Assembly: GCA_035714625.1 (NCBI GenBank)
Contig: DASTLT010000206.1
Span: forward strand, 1 to 61,680
Direction of reading: 5' to 3'
From: GCA-003244245 sp035714625
GTDB taxonomy: Bacteria > Actinomycetota > Actinomycetes > Mycobacteriales > Pseudonocardiaceae
Length of the DNA: 61,680 nt
Part shown: positions 28,836 to 37,720 of the stretch, piece after piece
How the letters are laid out: the number at the start of each line of letters is the position of its first letter
How positions within the stretch are numbered: position 1 is the first letter of the stretch
Made by a program: the position numbers and the translations under genes
The notes under the pieces: model-generated
The model's input: the letters and a program-made list of their open reading frames with translations, nothing else
Told to the model about the DNA's origin: nothing
Database searches by the model: none

Positions 28836-29758
28836 GTGGCCGAGGTGCCGACGTGGTGCTCCCCGCGCGGAGCACACTCGGGGTGATCGGCAGCGGTCGG
28901 GTCGGCCGCGCGGTCACTGCCGCTGTCGTGACCGCAGGTCTGGTGTCTACCGTGCTTGTACACAGCCGACGACTGGTCGAGTCCATCGCACTGGCCACCG
29001 ATATCGCCGACCTCGCCGCAACCCAGCACACCCCTACCCGGATCGACGCTGTCGAACAGCCACGCGACCTGCTGAGTTGCGCTACACTCGTCATCTGCGT
29101 GCGCGCCCGGTTCGCCAACACCCACTCCGAACCTCGCCTCGGCGGTTTGGTCGCCAATGCGCCGCTGATCACGGAACTCGCCAGACAGCTCCGCGGCTAC
29201 ACCCAACCGGTGATCGTGGTCACCAATCCGGTGGACTTAATGACCCGATTGTTCGCTGAGCACAGCACTGCACCAGAGGCTGTGGTCGGAGTAGGCTCCA
29301 ATCTCGACTCAGCCCGCTACCGGGCGCTTGTCGCGCGGTTCGCCAGCGTATCCGTCACCGCCGTTACCGGCTCGGTGCTCGGGGAGCACGGCGCATCAGC
29401 CACGGTCTGTGCACACGCCACCCGCGTGGCGCACCACCCAATAGCGCTACCCCTGGACCGGATTAAGCAACAACTAGCGGATCGCGCGGAGGTCATCGCC
29501 GCTGGCATCGACCGCACTCAGCACGGTCCAGCCGATGCCGTTCTCGCCACGGTTACCAAACTGCTGGGTCACGCCGATGGATACGAAGAACTCTCGGTCG
29601 CCGTACCCAGCGGTGTCCACTTGGGTCAGCGGCTGTGCTTCGCTGGCGGGCACTGGTGGCACGACCCACCCGAGCTTGCCGCCACCGAGCAGCAGAGTCT
29701 CGCCCAGGCGGAGACCAAGCTCGCCGCTCTTTACGAGAAGCTCGATACCCACCTGTAG
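28832..29758 (+). CDS. Lactate/malate-dehydrogenase-like protein
   Basis: A 308-residue NAD-binding protein. STLGVIGSGRVGRAVTAAVV is the dinucleotide loop, VIVVTNPVDLMTRLF matches the NPxD motif of the LDH/MDH superfamily, and VLGEHGASATV carries the catalytic-type His of GEHG. The substrate Arg loop differs from true LDH or MDH, so a related hydroxyacid or hydroxy-amide is more likely than lactate. The start ATG 28832 overlaps the kinase stop. Confidence 0.75.
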   Translation: MSGRGADVVLPARSTLGVIGSGRVGRAVTAAVVTAGLVSTVLVHSRRLVESIALATDIADLAATQHTPTRIDAVEQPRDLLSCATLVICVRARFANTHSEPRLGGLVANAPLITELARQLRGYTQPVIVVTNPVDLMTRLFAEHSTAPEAVVGVGSNLDSARYRALVARFASVSVTAVTGSVLGEHGASATVCAHATRVAHHPIALPLDRIKQQLADRAEVIAAGIDRTQHGPADAVLATVTKLLGHADGYEELSVAVPSGVHLGQRLCFAGGHWWHDPPELAATEQQSLAQAETKLAALYEKLDTHL

Positions 29759-29784
29759 ATACCATCCCTGGTTAAGGAGACCTG

Positions 29785-30930
29785 GTGCCCAGTACCTCCC
29801 CTGCACCGCGCGTCCTGCACATCAGCACAGATTCCGTTGGGGTCATTGTGATCACGACCGACGCTGCAGTCGCCGACTGGCTCAACAGCTACCTCGGGTC
29901 CTGGTGGACCGTGCGAGAGCTACCCACCCCTGATGGGGTGTCTGGCGCGCCCGTGCTGCGCTGCGATCTCGATCCAGCCGCCTATCGGTTCGCCCATGAA
30001 CAGGTGAGCTGTGCGCCGCACCACGTCGTCGAGTTCGCTCGCCGGCCCATCCTGGTGGCCGGCCGCTCCCATCCAGTCCATGCCGTCGACGCTGGAGCGC
30101 AGGTGGCTTACCACACCATGGACGGCCAGCAGGTCTCCCTCGTCGCGGCTGATTCGCTTGAACTGTGCCTGGCCGCCGCCAGGATCGCCCGCGAGCTGGT
30201 CCGGGTCCAGCTTGAGGCCGACGGATGGGCGATCCTGCACGCCAGCGCCGTGGTCCGAGACGACGCCGTGGTCCGAGACGACATCGCCCTGCTCACCGTG
30301 GGACCCAAAGGAGCGGGCAAGACCACTACTGCGCTGCTGCTGGCCTGCGCCGGATGGCGGCTGCTGGCCAACGATCGGGTCTTCATCAACCCGGCCACGC
30401 TGGCTCTGCTACCCTGGCCCGCAGCCGCTGCACTCGGCATCGGGCTGCTGCACGCCCACGGCCTGCTGGCTGGTGTACGCCAGCGCCTCACCACCGGCCA
30501 CCGGTTGCACCCCACCGTCAACCCCACAGTCGTCGCAGCGATCTCAGCGGGCCGGGTCGATGCCTTGGCCGACGAGCACGGCAAGGAACTCAAACCCCAG
30601 TTCTTCCCGCACCAGCTCGTCGACTGGCTTGGGCTGCGCCTCGCCCGCTCCGCGACCGCCGGTCAGTTGCTGTTCCCGCGCATCGACCCGACCGGGCAGC
30701 CCGGCCTCGAGCCCGCCGCACGGTCACTGACCAGCACCGACTTCTTCGACCCCGCTGCCGACGACCGCTACCCTGACTTCCTCCGGCTCGCGCGCAGCTC
30801 AACGCAGCAGCGCCAGCGGATGTGGGTGCACGTCCGGCAGCGCGTCGCGGCCCTGCCCCATCGCGGGGTGCGGCTGAACCACGACACTGCCCGATCGCGA
30901 CAACTGCTGGCCACCCTCGCCGCTCAATGA
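29785..30930 (+). CDS. HprK-like kinase
   Basis: A 381-residue protein with a P-loop at LLTVGPKGAGKTTTALLLACAGW and LLANDRVFI, the order found in HPr-kinase-like enzymes; ILHASAVVRDD precedes the P-loop. The rest, such as WLNSYLGSWWTVREL, has no known domain. HprK-related enzymes in RiPP clusters phosphorylate Ser (as in some lasso peptides). No lasso genes are near. GTG 29785 follows a TAAGGAG site. It ends 13 bp before the convergent era stop. Confidence 0.7.
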   Translation: MPSTSPAPRVLHISTDSVGVIVITTDAAVADWLNSYLGSWWTVRELPTPDGVSGAPVLRCDLDPAAYRFAHEQVSCAPHHVVEFARRPILVAGRSHPVHAVDAGAQVAYHTMDGQQVSLVAADSLELCLAAARIARELVRVQLEADGWAILHASAVVRDDAVVRDDIALLTVGPKGAGKTTTALLLACAGWRLLANDRVFINPATLALLPWPAAAALGIGLLHAHGLLAGVRQRLTTGHRLHPTVNPTVVAAISAGRVDALADEHGKELKPQFFPHQLVDWLGLRLARSATAGQLLFPRIDPTGQPGLEPAARSLTSTDFFDPAADDRYPDFLRLARSSTQQRQRMWVHVRQRVAALPHRGVRLNHDTARSRQLLATLAAQ

Positions 30931-30943
30931 TCGGCAACCCGGG

Positions 30944-31885
30944 TCAGAAGCCGAGGCGGCGGAGCTGCTTGGGGTCGCGTTGCCAGTCCTTGGCGACCTT
31001 GACGTGCAGGTCCAGGTACACCGAGGTGCCCAGCAGCGCCTCGATGTGCCGGCGCGCGCGGCTGCCGACCTCCTTGAGCCGCTGCCCACCGCGTCCGATC
31101 ACGATCGCCTTCTGGCTGTCCCGCTCGACGTAGAGGTTCGCGTAGACGTCGAGCAGGTTGTCCCGGCCCTCCCGCGGGACCATCTCCTCCACCACCACGG
31201 CCAGCGAGTGCGGCAACTCGTCGCGCACCCCCTCCAGGGCTGCCTCCCGGACCAGTTCGGCCACTAGGGTCCGCTCCGGCTCGTCGGTGAGCTCCCCGCC
31301 GGGATACAGCGGCGGGGACTCCGGCATCCGGGCCAGCAGCAGGTCGGCGAGCAGCTCGACCTGAAAGCCATCGACCGCGGACACCGGCACCAGCTCGGCG
31401 AACTCGCCGAAGCCGGCTGAGCGGGCCAGGTCGGCCAGCCCGGCGAGCTGCTCGGCCACCCGCTGCGGGCTCACCAGGTCGGTCTTGGTCACGATGCCGA
31501 ACACCGGGGTGCGCCGGGCCAGCCCGGCCAGTTCCCCGGCGATGAACCGGTCGCCGGGGCCGATGCCGGCGTCTGCGGGGACGCAGAACCCGATCACGTC
31601 CACCTCGGACCAGGTTGCCCGCACCAGGTCGTTGAGCCGCTGGCCGAGCAGGGTGCGCGGCCGGTGCAGGCCAGGGGTGTCCACCAGCACCAACTGGCCA
31701 TCGGGCTGGTTGACGATGCCCCGGATGGTATGCCGGGTGGTCTGCGGGCGGCTGGAGGTGATCGCCACCTTCTGCCCGACCAGCGCGTTGGTCAGAGTCG
31801 ACTTGCCGGTGTTGGGCCTACCCACCAGGCAGGCGAAGCCGGCCCGAAACGCCGTCGCCGCCGCACCCGTGGGGTCCCCGGCCAC
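30944..31885 (-). CDS. era: GTPase Era
   Basis: A 313-residue Era. G1 GRPNTGKSTLTNALVGQKVAITS, G2 around TTRHTIRGIV, G3 LVDTPGLHRPRTLLGQRLND, and G4 TKTDLV, then a KH domain with QKAIVIGRGGQRLKEVGSRARRHIEALLG. Era assists 30S ribosome maturation at the 3' end of 16S rRNA. It starts at GTG and lies two bases from the downstream end of the cdd-like gene, so the chain cdd-like, CBS, ybeY, phoH is probably one transcript with it. Confidence 0.96.
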   Translation of the reverse strand: MAGDPTGAAATAFRAGFACLVGRPNTGKSTLTNALVGQKVAITSSRPQTTRHTIRGIVNQPDGQLVLVDTPGLHRPRTLLGQRLNDLVRATWSEVDVIGFCVPADAGIGPGDRFIAGELAGLARRTPVFGIVTKTDLVSPQRVAEQLAGLADLARSAGFGEFAELVPVSAVDGFQVELLADLLLARMPESPPLYPGGELTDEPERTLVAELVREAALEGVRDELPHSLAVVVEEMVPREGRDNLLDVYANLYVERDSQKAIVIGRGGQRLKEVGSRARRHIEALLGTSVYLDLHVKVAKDWQRDPKQLRRLGF

Positions 31886-31887
31886 GG

Positions 31888-32250
31888 CTATCCTCCCACC
31901 TGAAGCACGTCGCTGAGCGTGCCATGAAGATCGGCCAGCAGCACCGGCGCGGTGGGTCCGAGGTCGCGGACCGCGGCCAGCGAGGTGGCGTCCACCGCCC
32001 CGGACCCGGAGACCACCGCCGCTGCCTCCAGCCCGGACGCCCCACTGCCCACCGCCGCGGCTACCGCCACCTGCAACGCGGTCAGCGCCAGCGAGGGCAG
32101 TGCGACCGTGGCGCCGGTGTAGGTCCGCCCGTCGGTATCGCGGACGGCAGCTCCCTCGGCGGCGCCGGTACGGGCCCGCGCCGAGCGGGCCAACGTGACG
32201 ATCTTGGCGTGCTCGGGGTCCAGGCCAGTCAGGCCACCGGTCTCAGGCAC
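31888..32250 (-). CDS. Degenerate cytidine-deaminase-like protein
   Basis: A 120-residue protein in the position where actinobacteria carry a gene called cytidine deaminase. Segments EHAKIVTLARSARARTGAAEGAAVRDTDGRTYTGATVALPSL, LTALQVAVAAAVGSGASG and LGPTAPVLLADLHGTL follow the cytidine deaminase fold, but the catalytic Cys/His-Ala-Glu and PCxxC zinc ligands are absent. Zinc-dependent deamination is therefore unlikely. It overlaps the CBS gene by eight bases. Confidence 0.7.
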   Translation of the reverse strand: MPETGGLTGLDPEHAKIVTLARSARARTGAAEGAAVRDTDGRTYTGATVALPSLALTALQVAVAAAVGSGASGLEAAAVVSGSGAVDATSLAAVRDLGPTAPVLLADLHGTLSDVLQVGG

Positions 32251-33592
32251 GGGTGTCGCTCACTTCCTGCGGCACAGCGGCCGCGGCCGGATGGTCGGGT
32301 GGTTCCGGCACCGAGTCGGCCCGGCGGGCGGTGACGGTGGTGATGCGCAACCGTCCTCGGCGATCGTGGCCGCCCTCGGCGCGCAGCAGCAGCCCGGCCA
32401 CCTCGGCCTCGGCGCCGGGCAGCGGCACCCGGCCCAGTTGCTGCCCGAGCAGCCCGCCGACGGTCTCCACATCAGCGTCGTCGAGGTCCACCGCGAACAG
32501 CTCACCCAGATCGGTCACCGGCAGCCTGCTGGTCACCCGCACCGAGCCGTCGCCGAGGTGCTCCACCGGGGGCCGTTCCTCGGTGTCGGACTCGTCAGTG
32601 ATCTCACCGACGATCTCCTCGAGGATGTCCTCGATGGTGAGCAGACCGGCGATGCCGCCATACTCGTCGACGACCAGGGCCATGTGGTTGTGTGAGATCT
32701 GCATCTCCTTGAGCAGCGCGGTGAGCAGCTTGGAGTCGGGGACGAACGTGGCCGGCCGCATCACCTCCCGGACGCTGCACGCCGCCGGGTCTTCGGCACC
32801 ATGGGTGCCCTGGACGGTGCGGGCCACCAGGTCCTTGATGTGCACCACGCCCACAATGTCATCCACGCTCTCCCCGATCACCGGGATCCGGGAGAAACCC
32901 GAGCGCAGGCCCAGCGCCACCGCCTGCCGCACCGACTTGTCCTGCTCGATCCAGACGATCTCAGTCCGTGGCACCATCACCTCACGGGCCACGGTGTCGC
33001 CCAACTCGAACACCGAGTGGATCATCTCGGCCTCGCCGGCCTCCACCACCCCGCGCTCCCCCGCCATGTCGACCAGTTCCCGGAGCTCGACCTCCGAGGT
33101 GAACGGCCCCTCGGGAAAGCCGCGACCCGGCGTGATCGCATTGCCAACCCGGATGAGCAGCCGGGACAGCGGGCCCAGCACCCGGCCCAGCGCACGAACC
33201 GAACCGGCCACGACCAGGCCGATGACGTAAGGGTGCTGGCGACCGATGGTGCGCGGCCCTACCCCAACCATCACATAACTGACCACGACCATGGCCAGCC
33301 CGGCGACCAGGACGGCGAGCCAGGTCGGCGTGAACTCGCGCACCGCAGCCACCGTGACCAGCACGGTCGCGGTGATCTCACAGCCCAGTCGCAGCAAGAG
33401 CAGCAGGTTGATGTGCCGGGGCCGCTCGGCGACGACATGCGCAAGCTGGCGGGCCCCGAACCGGCCGGAGCGCACCAGGGCCTCGACCCGCGCCCGCGAC
33501 ACCGTGCCCAGCGCCGCATCGGCCGCGGCGAAACCTCCCGCGGCCACCACCAACGCAACGGCCAGTACCAGCAGCGGCAAGGAGGTCAGCAC
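32243..33592 (-). CDS. CNNM/CBS-domain membrane transporter family protein
   Basis: A 449-residue protein of the hemolysin/CorC family. The N-terminal CNNM (DUF21) region has helices at MLTSLPLLVLAVALVVAAGG, INLLLLLRLGCEITATVLV and WLAVLVAGLAMVVVSYVMVGVG. Two CBS domains follow (MVPRTEIVWIEQDKSV... and MRPATFVPDSKLL...HMALVVDEYGGIAGLLTIEDILEEIVGEI), then CorC_HlyC. The family is linked to magnesium or cobalt efflux. It overlaps the cdd-like gene and follows ybeY by 16 bp. Confidence 0.9.
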   Translation of the reverse strand: MLTSLPLLVLAVALVVAAGGFAAADAALGTVSRARVEALVRSGRFGARQLAHVVAERPRHINLLLLLRLGCEITATVLVTVAAVREFTPTWLAVLVAGLAMVVVSYVMVGVGPRTIGRQHPYVIGLVVAGSVRALGRVLGPLSRLLIRVGNAITPGRGFPEGPFTSEVELRELVDMAGERGVVEAGEAEMIHSVFELGDTVAREVMVPRTEIVWIEQDKSVRQAVALGLRSGFSRIPVIGESVDDIVGVVHIKDLVARTVQGTHGAEDPAACSVREVMRPATFVPDSKLLTALLKEMQISHNHMALVVDEYGGIAGLLTIEDILEEIVGEITDESDTEERPPVEHLGDGSVRVTSRLPVTDLGELFAVDLDDADVETVGGLLGQQLGRVPLPGAEAEVAGLLLRAEGGHDRRGRLRITTVTARRADSVPEPPDHPAAAAVPQEVSDTRA

Positions 33593-33608
33593 TGCGGACG
33601 CCCCCGGG

Positions 33609-34190
33609 TCATCCGGAATGGCCGGATTCCTCCGGCCCTTCCAGACCGACCGCTCCGAGCAGCCGGGTATCAGCGTCGCGCTGCGCTGCCCGGCGCCGGG
33701 CAGCGTGGGCGGCGCGGCGGAACTCGCCCAGAATGCCGTCCTGCAACGCGAACATCTCCCGCTCCGCGATCGGATCGCCGTGATCGTAGCCCAGCAGGTG
33801 CAGCACCCCGTGCACGGTCAGCAGGTGCAGCTCGTCAAGCACCGGGTGCCCCGCCGCGGCCGCCTGCTCGCCAGCGACCTGCGGGCACAGCACGATGTCA
33901 CCCAGCATCGCAGGTCCGGTGGGGGGGCTGTCGGGCCGGCCCCCAGCCAGCACGCTGTTCTCGCCGGCCGCGTCCATGGGAAAGGCCATCACGTCGGTGG
34001 GTCCCGGCAGGTCCATCCACCGCTCGTGCAGGTCAGCCATGGCCGCGGGATCGACCAGCAGCACGGACAGCTCGGCCAGCGGGCTCACGCCCATCCGGTC
34101 CATCGCGAACCGGGCGGCGGTGGCGATCGACACCTCGTCGACCGCGGCACCCGACTCGTTGGCGATCTCGACGGTCACCGGGCGGGTCAC
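33609..34190 (-). CDS. ybeY: Endoribonuclease YbeY
   Basis: A 193-residue YbeY. The zinc-binding signature HGVLHLLGYDHGDP provides the three histidines, and TDVMAFPMDA is the other conserved block. YbeY acts in 16S rRNA 3' maturation and ribosome quality control. The GTG start (34190) overlaps the phoH stop (GTGA). The C-terminus is longer than the E. coli form, as usual in actinobacteria. Confidence 0.95.
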   Translation of the reverse strand: MTRPVTVEIANESGAAVDEVSIATAARFAMDRMGVSPLAELSVLLVDPAAMADLHERWMDLPGPTDVMAFPMDAAGENSVLAGGRPDSPPTGPAMLGDIVLCPQVAGEQAAAAGHPVLDELHLLTVHGVLHLLGYDHGDPIAEREMFALQDGILGEFRRAAHAARRRAAQRDADTRLLGAVGLEGPEESGHSG

Positions 34191-35263
34191 CGCCTCCGGC
34201 GGCGGTCGGCCCGGTTGGGCACCGGACGCGCCCCGGCCCGGTCCCCGATGACGTCCTGGATGGCGTCCCACCGCGCGTACGCGTCCACGATGTCGGTGAC
34301 CAGCCGGTGGCGCACCACATCCGCGCTGGAAAGCTGGGCGAAGTGCACATCCGGCACGTCGTCCAGGATCTGCTGGACGACCCGGAGCCCGGACATCTGG
34401 CCACCGGGCAGGTCGATCTGGGTGACGTCACCGGTGACCACGACCTTGGAGCCGAAGCCGAGCCGGGTCAGGAACATCTTCATCTGCTCCGGCGTGGTGT
34501 TCTGCGCCTCGTCGAGGATGATGAACGCATCGTTGAGGGTGCGCCCGCGCATGTAGGCCAGCGGGGCGACCTCGATGGTCCCGGCGGCCATCAGCTTGGG
34601 GATCGACTCCGGGTCGAGCATGTCGTGCAGCGCGTCGTACAGCGGCCGCAGGTAGGGGTCGATCTTCTCGTAGAGGGTGCCGGGCAGGAAACCCAGCCGC
34701 TCCCCCGCCTCCACCGCCGGGCGGGTGAGAATGATCCGGTTGACCTGCTTGGCCTGCAGCGCCTGCACCGCCTTGGCCATCGCCAGGTAGGTCTTACCGG
34801 TGCCGGCCGGACCGATACCGAACACGATGGTGTACGTGTCGATGGCGTCCACGTAGCGTTTCTGGTTCAGCGTCTTGGGCCGGATCGTGCGGCCCCGCCG
34901 GGACAGGATGTCCAGGCTGAGCACCTCGGCCGGGGACTCGGCGTCACCCTGGGCGAGCATCGCCACGGTGCGGCGCACCGCGTCTGGCCCGAACTGCTGG
35001 CCACGCTGGGCCAAGGTGAGCAGCTCGCCGAAGGCCCGCTCAGCGAACGCGACGTCGGCTGGGGTGCCGGAGAGAGTGACCTCGTTGCCCCGCACATGCA
35101 CGTCGGCGGCCAGCAGGTCCTCGGTGACCCTCAAGTTCTCATCCCGGGAGCCCAGCAGCGCCAGCACGGCGGAGTCCGGGATCTCAATCTTCGATTGGAC
35201 GGGCTCGGGTGGGATCGTTCCCGAACCGGTTGGGGAGGTGCCCCCCGCTGGGGTACCAGTCAC
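34187..35263 (-). CDS. phoH: PhoH-like ATPase
   Basis: A 358-residue PhoH family protein. The Walker A motif is GIGPAGTGKTYLAMAKAVQAL and Walker B is DAFIILDEAQNTTPEQMK. The N-terminal KH-like part (LRVTEDLLAADVHVRGNEVTLSG) precedes it. The role is not fully defined; it is an ATPase predicted to act on RNA, always next to ybeY. The upstream 740 bp hold no other gene. Confidence 0.94.
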   Translation of the reverse strand: MTGTPAGGTSPTGSGTIPPEPVQSKIEIPDSAVLALLGSRDENLRVTEDLLAADVHVRGNEVTLSGTPADVAFAERAFGELLTLAQRGQQFGPDAVRRTVAMLAQGDAESPAEVLSLDILSRRGRTIRPKTLNQKRYVDAIDTYTIVFGIGPAGTGKTYLAMAKAVQALQAKQVNRIILTRPAVEAGERLGFLPGTLYEKIDPYLRPLYDALHDMLDPESIPKLMAAGTIEVAPLAYMRGRTLNDAFIILDEAQNTTPEQMKMFLTRLGFGSKVVVTGDVTQIDLPGGQMSGLRVVQQILDDVPDVHFAQLSSADVVRHRLVTDIVDAYARWDAIQDVIGDRAGARPVPNRADRRRRR

Positions 35264-36003
35264 GTGGGCCTGGGTCCTGCTTCCTGCGCGGTAGCGCTGC
35301 TGTGGTCAACGGACAGCACCTGATGCTAGCCCGAGACCGCCACCAGCGGCGATTCTTTTGCCCCCGACACCCCGGCCCGCCGCAACCTCCCACCCTCATC
35401 ACCGGCGCAGCTCGGCTCCACCCGGCCCGCGCCGCCGAGCTGAGCCCACCCCGTGATCAATCAGCCGGGAGCCCACCGCTCACTGACCGAACTCGGCGAC
35501 TGCCCGCACCACCGAGGTGACCGGACTGGTCAACTTCCGGGCCACGTTCTGCCACTCGCCTTCCGGTATCACCCCCGCCGGGACCGCCGGTCCCGGCCCG
35601 ACCGCTCCGGCCGCGTTCTAGACCGGCGCGGCAAGGACGATGACGGCGAGCGACGCCAACGCGAATGGGCCCGGATTATCTTTGCGCCAGTCCTGTGATC
35701 AATAATGCCGCCGACAAGATGGGCAATATAGGTCGTAACGGCTCGGCGACCCGTTACCAGCCGTCGGGCCGTTCCCCGACATGGTGATACCGGAGCTATT
35801 GACCCTGGCTGCCCTGATATGCCGGCCAGACTGGCGCCGGATACTCGGCCGCCGGTAGCTCGCCAGCCCGGTAGGCGAGCCGCCGCGGCTCCAGCGTTGG
35901 GCCGGGCGAGCGAGAGCGGCCGGCACGATCAGATATAACTGGCGGCACTCGGTACCACCGGGACCGACTGCGAGCAGGGCCGGGGCGACTCTGCGGCAAG
36001 GGG
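35264..36003. other. Gene-free stretch upstream of phoH
   Basis: About 740 bp without a convincing gene. It must contain the phoH operon promoter on one side and the promoter of the I36-domain gene on the other. Several short frames are open, but they lack RBS, codon bias and recognisable motifs. No repeat or structured RNA was seen. Confidence 0.4.
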
Positions 36004-36816
36004 GTGGCTGGATTGACCGAAGCCGACGACCCTGCTGACCAGAACGGCAGACCAGATCCGGGCGGCGCGGGTACCCCGGCTGAGTTTGTGGCGGCGATGC
36101 GCCGGCTCAAACACTGGACCGGGAAGGGCTTCCGGCATCTGGAGCAGCGTGCGGAGGCATCTGGTCACCTGCTGCCGCGGAGCACGCTGACCGCTGCCCT
36201 CAGCCGGGATAGCCTGCCTCGCGAGGAGCTCCTTATCGCCTTCGTCTCGGCCTGTGGATGCGCAGATGATGAGATCGAGCGGTGGGTCGCTACTCGTCGA
36301 CGCATCGCGGCAACGCATCAACCGGACCCACCCGACCCCGCTCCGGTGCCGCACAGCACCGAACCGGCCCGGCCCGGGGGGCCCGGCAGAAAGCCGGTGG
36401 GCGTTGCGCTAGCTGTGCTGGCCATGGCAGCTCTCGCCATGATCGCAGTGTGGATCCTCACCAACCCAGGCGGCGGTGGCCAGACCGGCCCCTCGGCGCC
36501 TCCGGTCAGCGTCCCGTCCTTTGGGCGCAACCAGCCCTGCCCCGACGGGTGGCTCTGCCTGTACGAGCATCCGCAGTTCAACCGCGATGCGGACGGACGG
36601 ATGCTGAAGTTCCAGGACGACTACTGGCAGCGGCTCCGAGAATGGGGGTTCGATGAGCAGACGTCGTCCGCCCGCAACCGACTGCCCCGCGATAGCTGTT
36701 TGTCCAGGCAGTGGCCCGCCGACGCGGCCCGGCTAACGCTCGCGGCCGGGAGTGACACGGCCACCCTGGGAACGTGGAACGACCAGGCAAGCGGCGTCAA
36801 GCCTGGGCCCTGCTGA
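36004..36816 (+). CDS. HTH-like plus TM plus peptidase inhibitor I36-like protein
   Basis: A 270-residue protein with three parts. Residues 25-90 (PAEFVAAMRRLKHWTGKGFRHLEQRAEASGHLLPRSTLTAAL) resemble the XRE-like N-terminus of actinobacterial regulators. A single TM helix follows (GVALAVLAMAALAMIAVWIL, about 133-152). The outer part FGRNQPCPDGWLCLYEHPQFNRDADGRMLKFQDDYWQRL matches peptidase inhibitor family I36 with paired cysteines. It could sense outside proteases or wall changes and signal inward, an inference from topology. Confidence 0.65.
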   Translation: MAGLTEADDPADQNGRPDPGGAGTPAEFVAAMRRLKHWTGKGFRHLEQRAEASGHLLPRSTLTAALSRDSLPREELLIAFVSACGCADDEIERWVATRRRIAATHQPDPPDPAPVPHSTEPARPGGPGRKPVGVALAVLAMAALAMIAVWILTNPGGGGQTGPSAPPVSVPSFGRNQPCPDGWLCLYEHPQFNRDADGRMLKFQDDYWQRLREWGFDEQTSSARNRLPRDSCLSRQWPADAARLTLAAGSDTATLGTWNDQASGVKPGPC

Positions 36817-36911
36817 CCGGACACCGGAACTGCCCTGGTCGCTGGGTTGCCCAGGGGCAATTCCAGCGACCAGGGGGACAACTTCAGCTCAGGTGTGCCG
36901 GATGTCCGGCG

Positions 36912-37325
36912 TCAGCACGTCCCGGGCCGGTGCAACACTCGCCAGGTGTGCGGGCCGACGATGCCGTCGACCTGCAACCCGCAGAAGTGCTGCACCCGCT
37001 TGACCGCCTGCTCGGTCTTGGGACCGAAGATCCCGTCGACCGCGATGTTCTGGCCGTAGTGGTCGCGCAGCAGGCACTGCGCGTGCGCCACGGCTGGACC
37101 GCGGTCACCGCGCTGGATCTGCGGATGCTGGCGCAGCACACCGCACTCGGCCGTCGGCATATCCGCCGGGGACGCCGCGACCGCAGGTGACGCCGGCAGC
37201 ACCGGATTGGCGGCCGCGCCGCCCACGCTGCCCAACCCCAGCCCCAGCACGACCAGCAAGGCGAGACGGGCGCCAAAGCACGTCACCCGCCCCAGCTTCT
37301 GGGTCATGGTGGTGTCGAATGTCAT
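36912..37325 (-). CDS. Secreted peptidoglycan-binding-domain protein
   Basis: A 137-residue protein with a signal peptide (residues 1-40: RLALLVVLGLGLGSVGGAAA-NP) and one PG_binding_1 domain (QIQRGDRGPAVAHAQCLLRDHYGQNIAVDGIFGPKTEQAVKRVQHFCGLQVDGIVGPHTWRVL). ATG 37325 has a perfect AAGGAGGAAAG ribosome-binding site. It is probably exported and binds the wall; no hydrolase domain is attached. Three cysteines may form disulfides. Confidence 0.8.
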   Translation of the reverse strand: MTFDTTMTQKLGRVTCFGARLALLVVLGLGLGSVGGAAANPVLPASPAVAASPADMPTAECGVLRQHPQIQRGDRGPAVAHAQCLLRDHYGQNIAVDGIFGPKTEQAVKRVQHFCGLQVDGIVGPHTWRVLHRPGTC

Positions 37326-37720
37326 CGTGACTTTCCTCCTTGTCCGTTGTGTCGCTGCGACACCAACTCACGGCATCGGCGGGCCGGCCCGGAAGATGTC
37401 CACCTGCTCGGGACTGACCGGGACTGACCGGGACGGCAGGACGGCCTGGTCGGACGGCCCGTAGGTCGCGGACGGACGCGGATGGCCCGGACGGACGCGG
37501 ACGCGGGGATGGGCGAGAAGAGAGCAGAACGCGCGAAGGAGGAAGGTTGCCGCGTCGCAGCGGAACCTGGGGGTCGTCCCACCGCGACGCGGCGCCGCCG
37601 GACCGAGGGGGGAGGTGCCCGGCGGGGTGCGTTCCGAGCCTCAAGGCCCGGCTCAGGGGGGCGATCGGGTGATCTCCACCCCCCTTCTACCTACTCAAGC
37701 TAATACTGGTCGGGGGTACC
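37326..37720. other. Gene-free stretch with short direct repeats
   Basis: No gene is seen. At 37410-37500 short repeats of CGGGACTGAC, GGACGGAC and GACGCGGA form a GC-rich low-complexity run. The promoter for the peptidoglycan-binding gene should be in the left half. No clear operator was found. Confidence 0.4.

Noticed and set aside
32243..35323. Very long plus-strand frames (about 32.8-35.3 kb) opposite the CBS/ybeY/phoH genes
   Set aside because: All conserved motifs lie on the minus strand; the plus frame is low-complexity and unlike any family.
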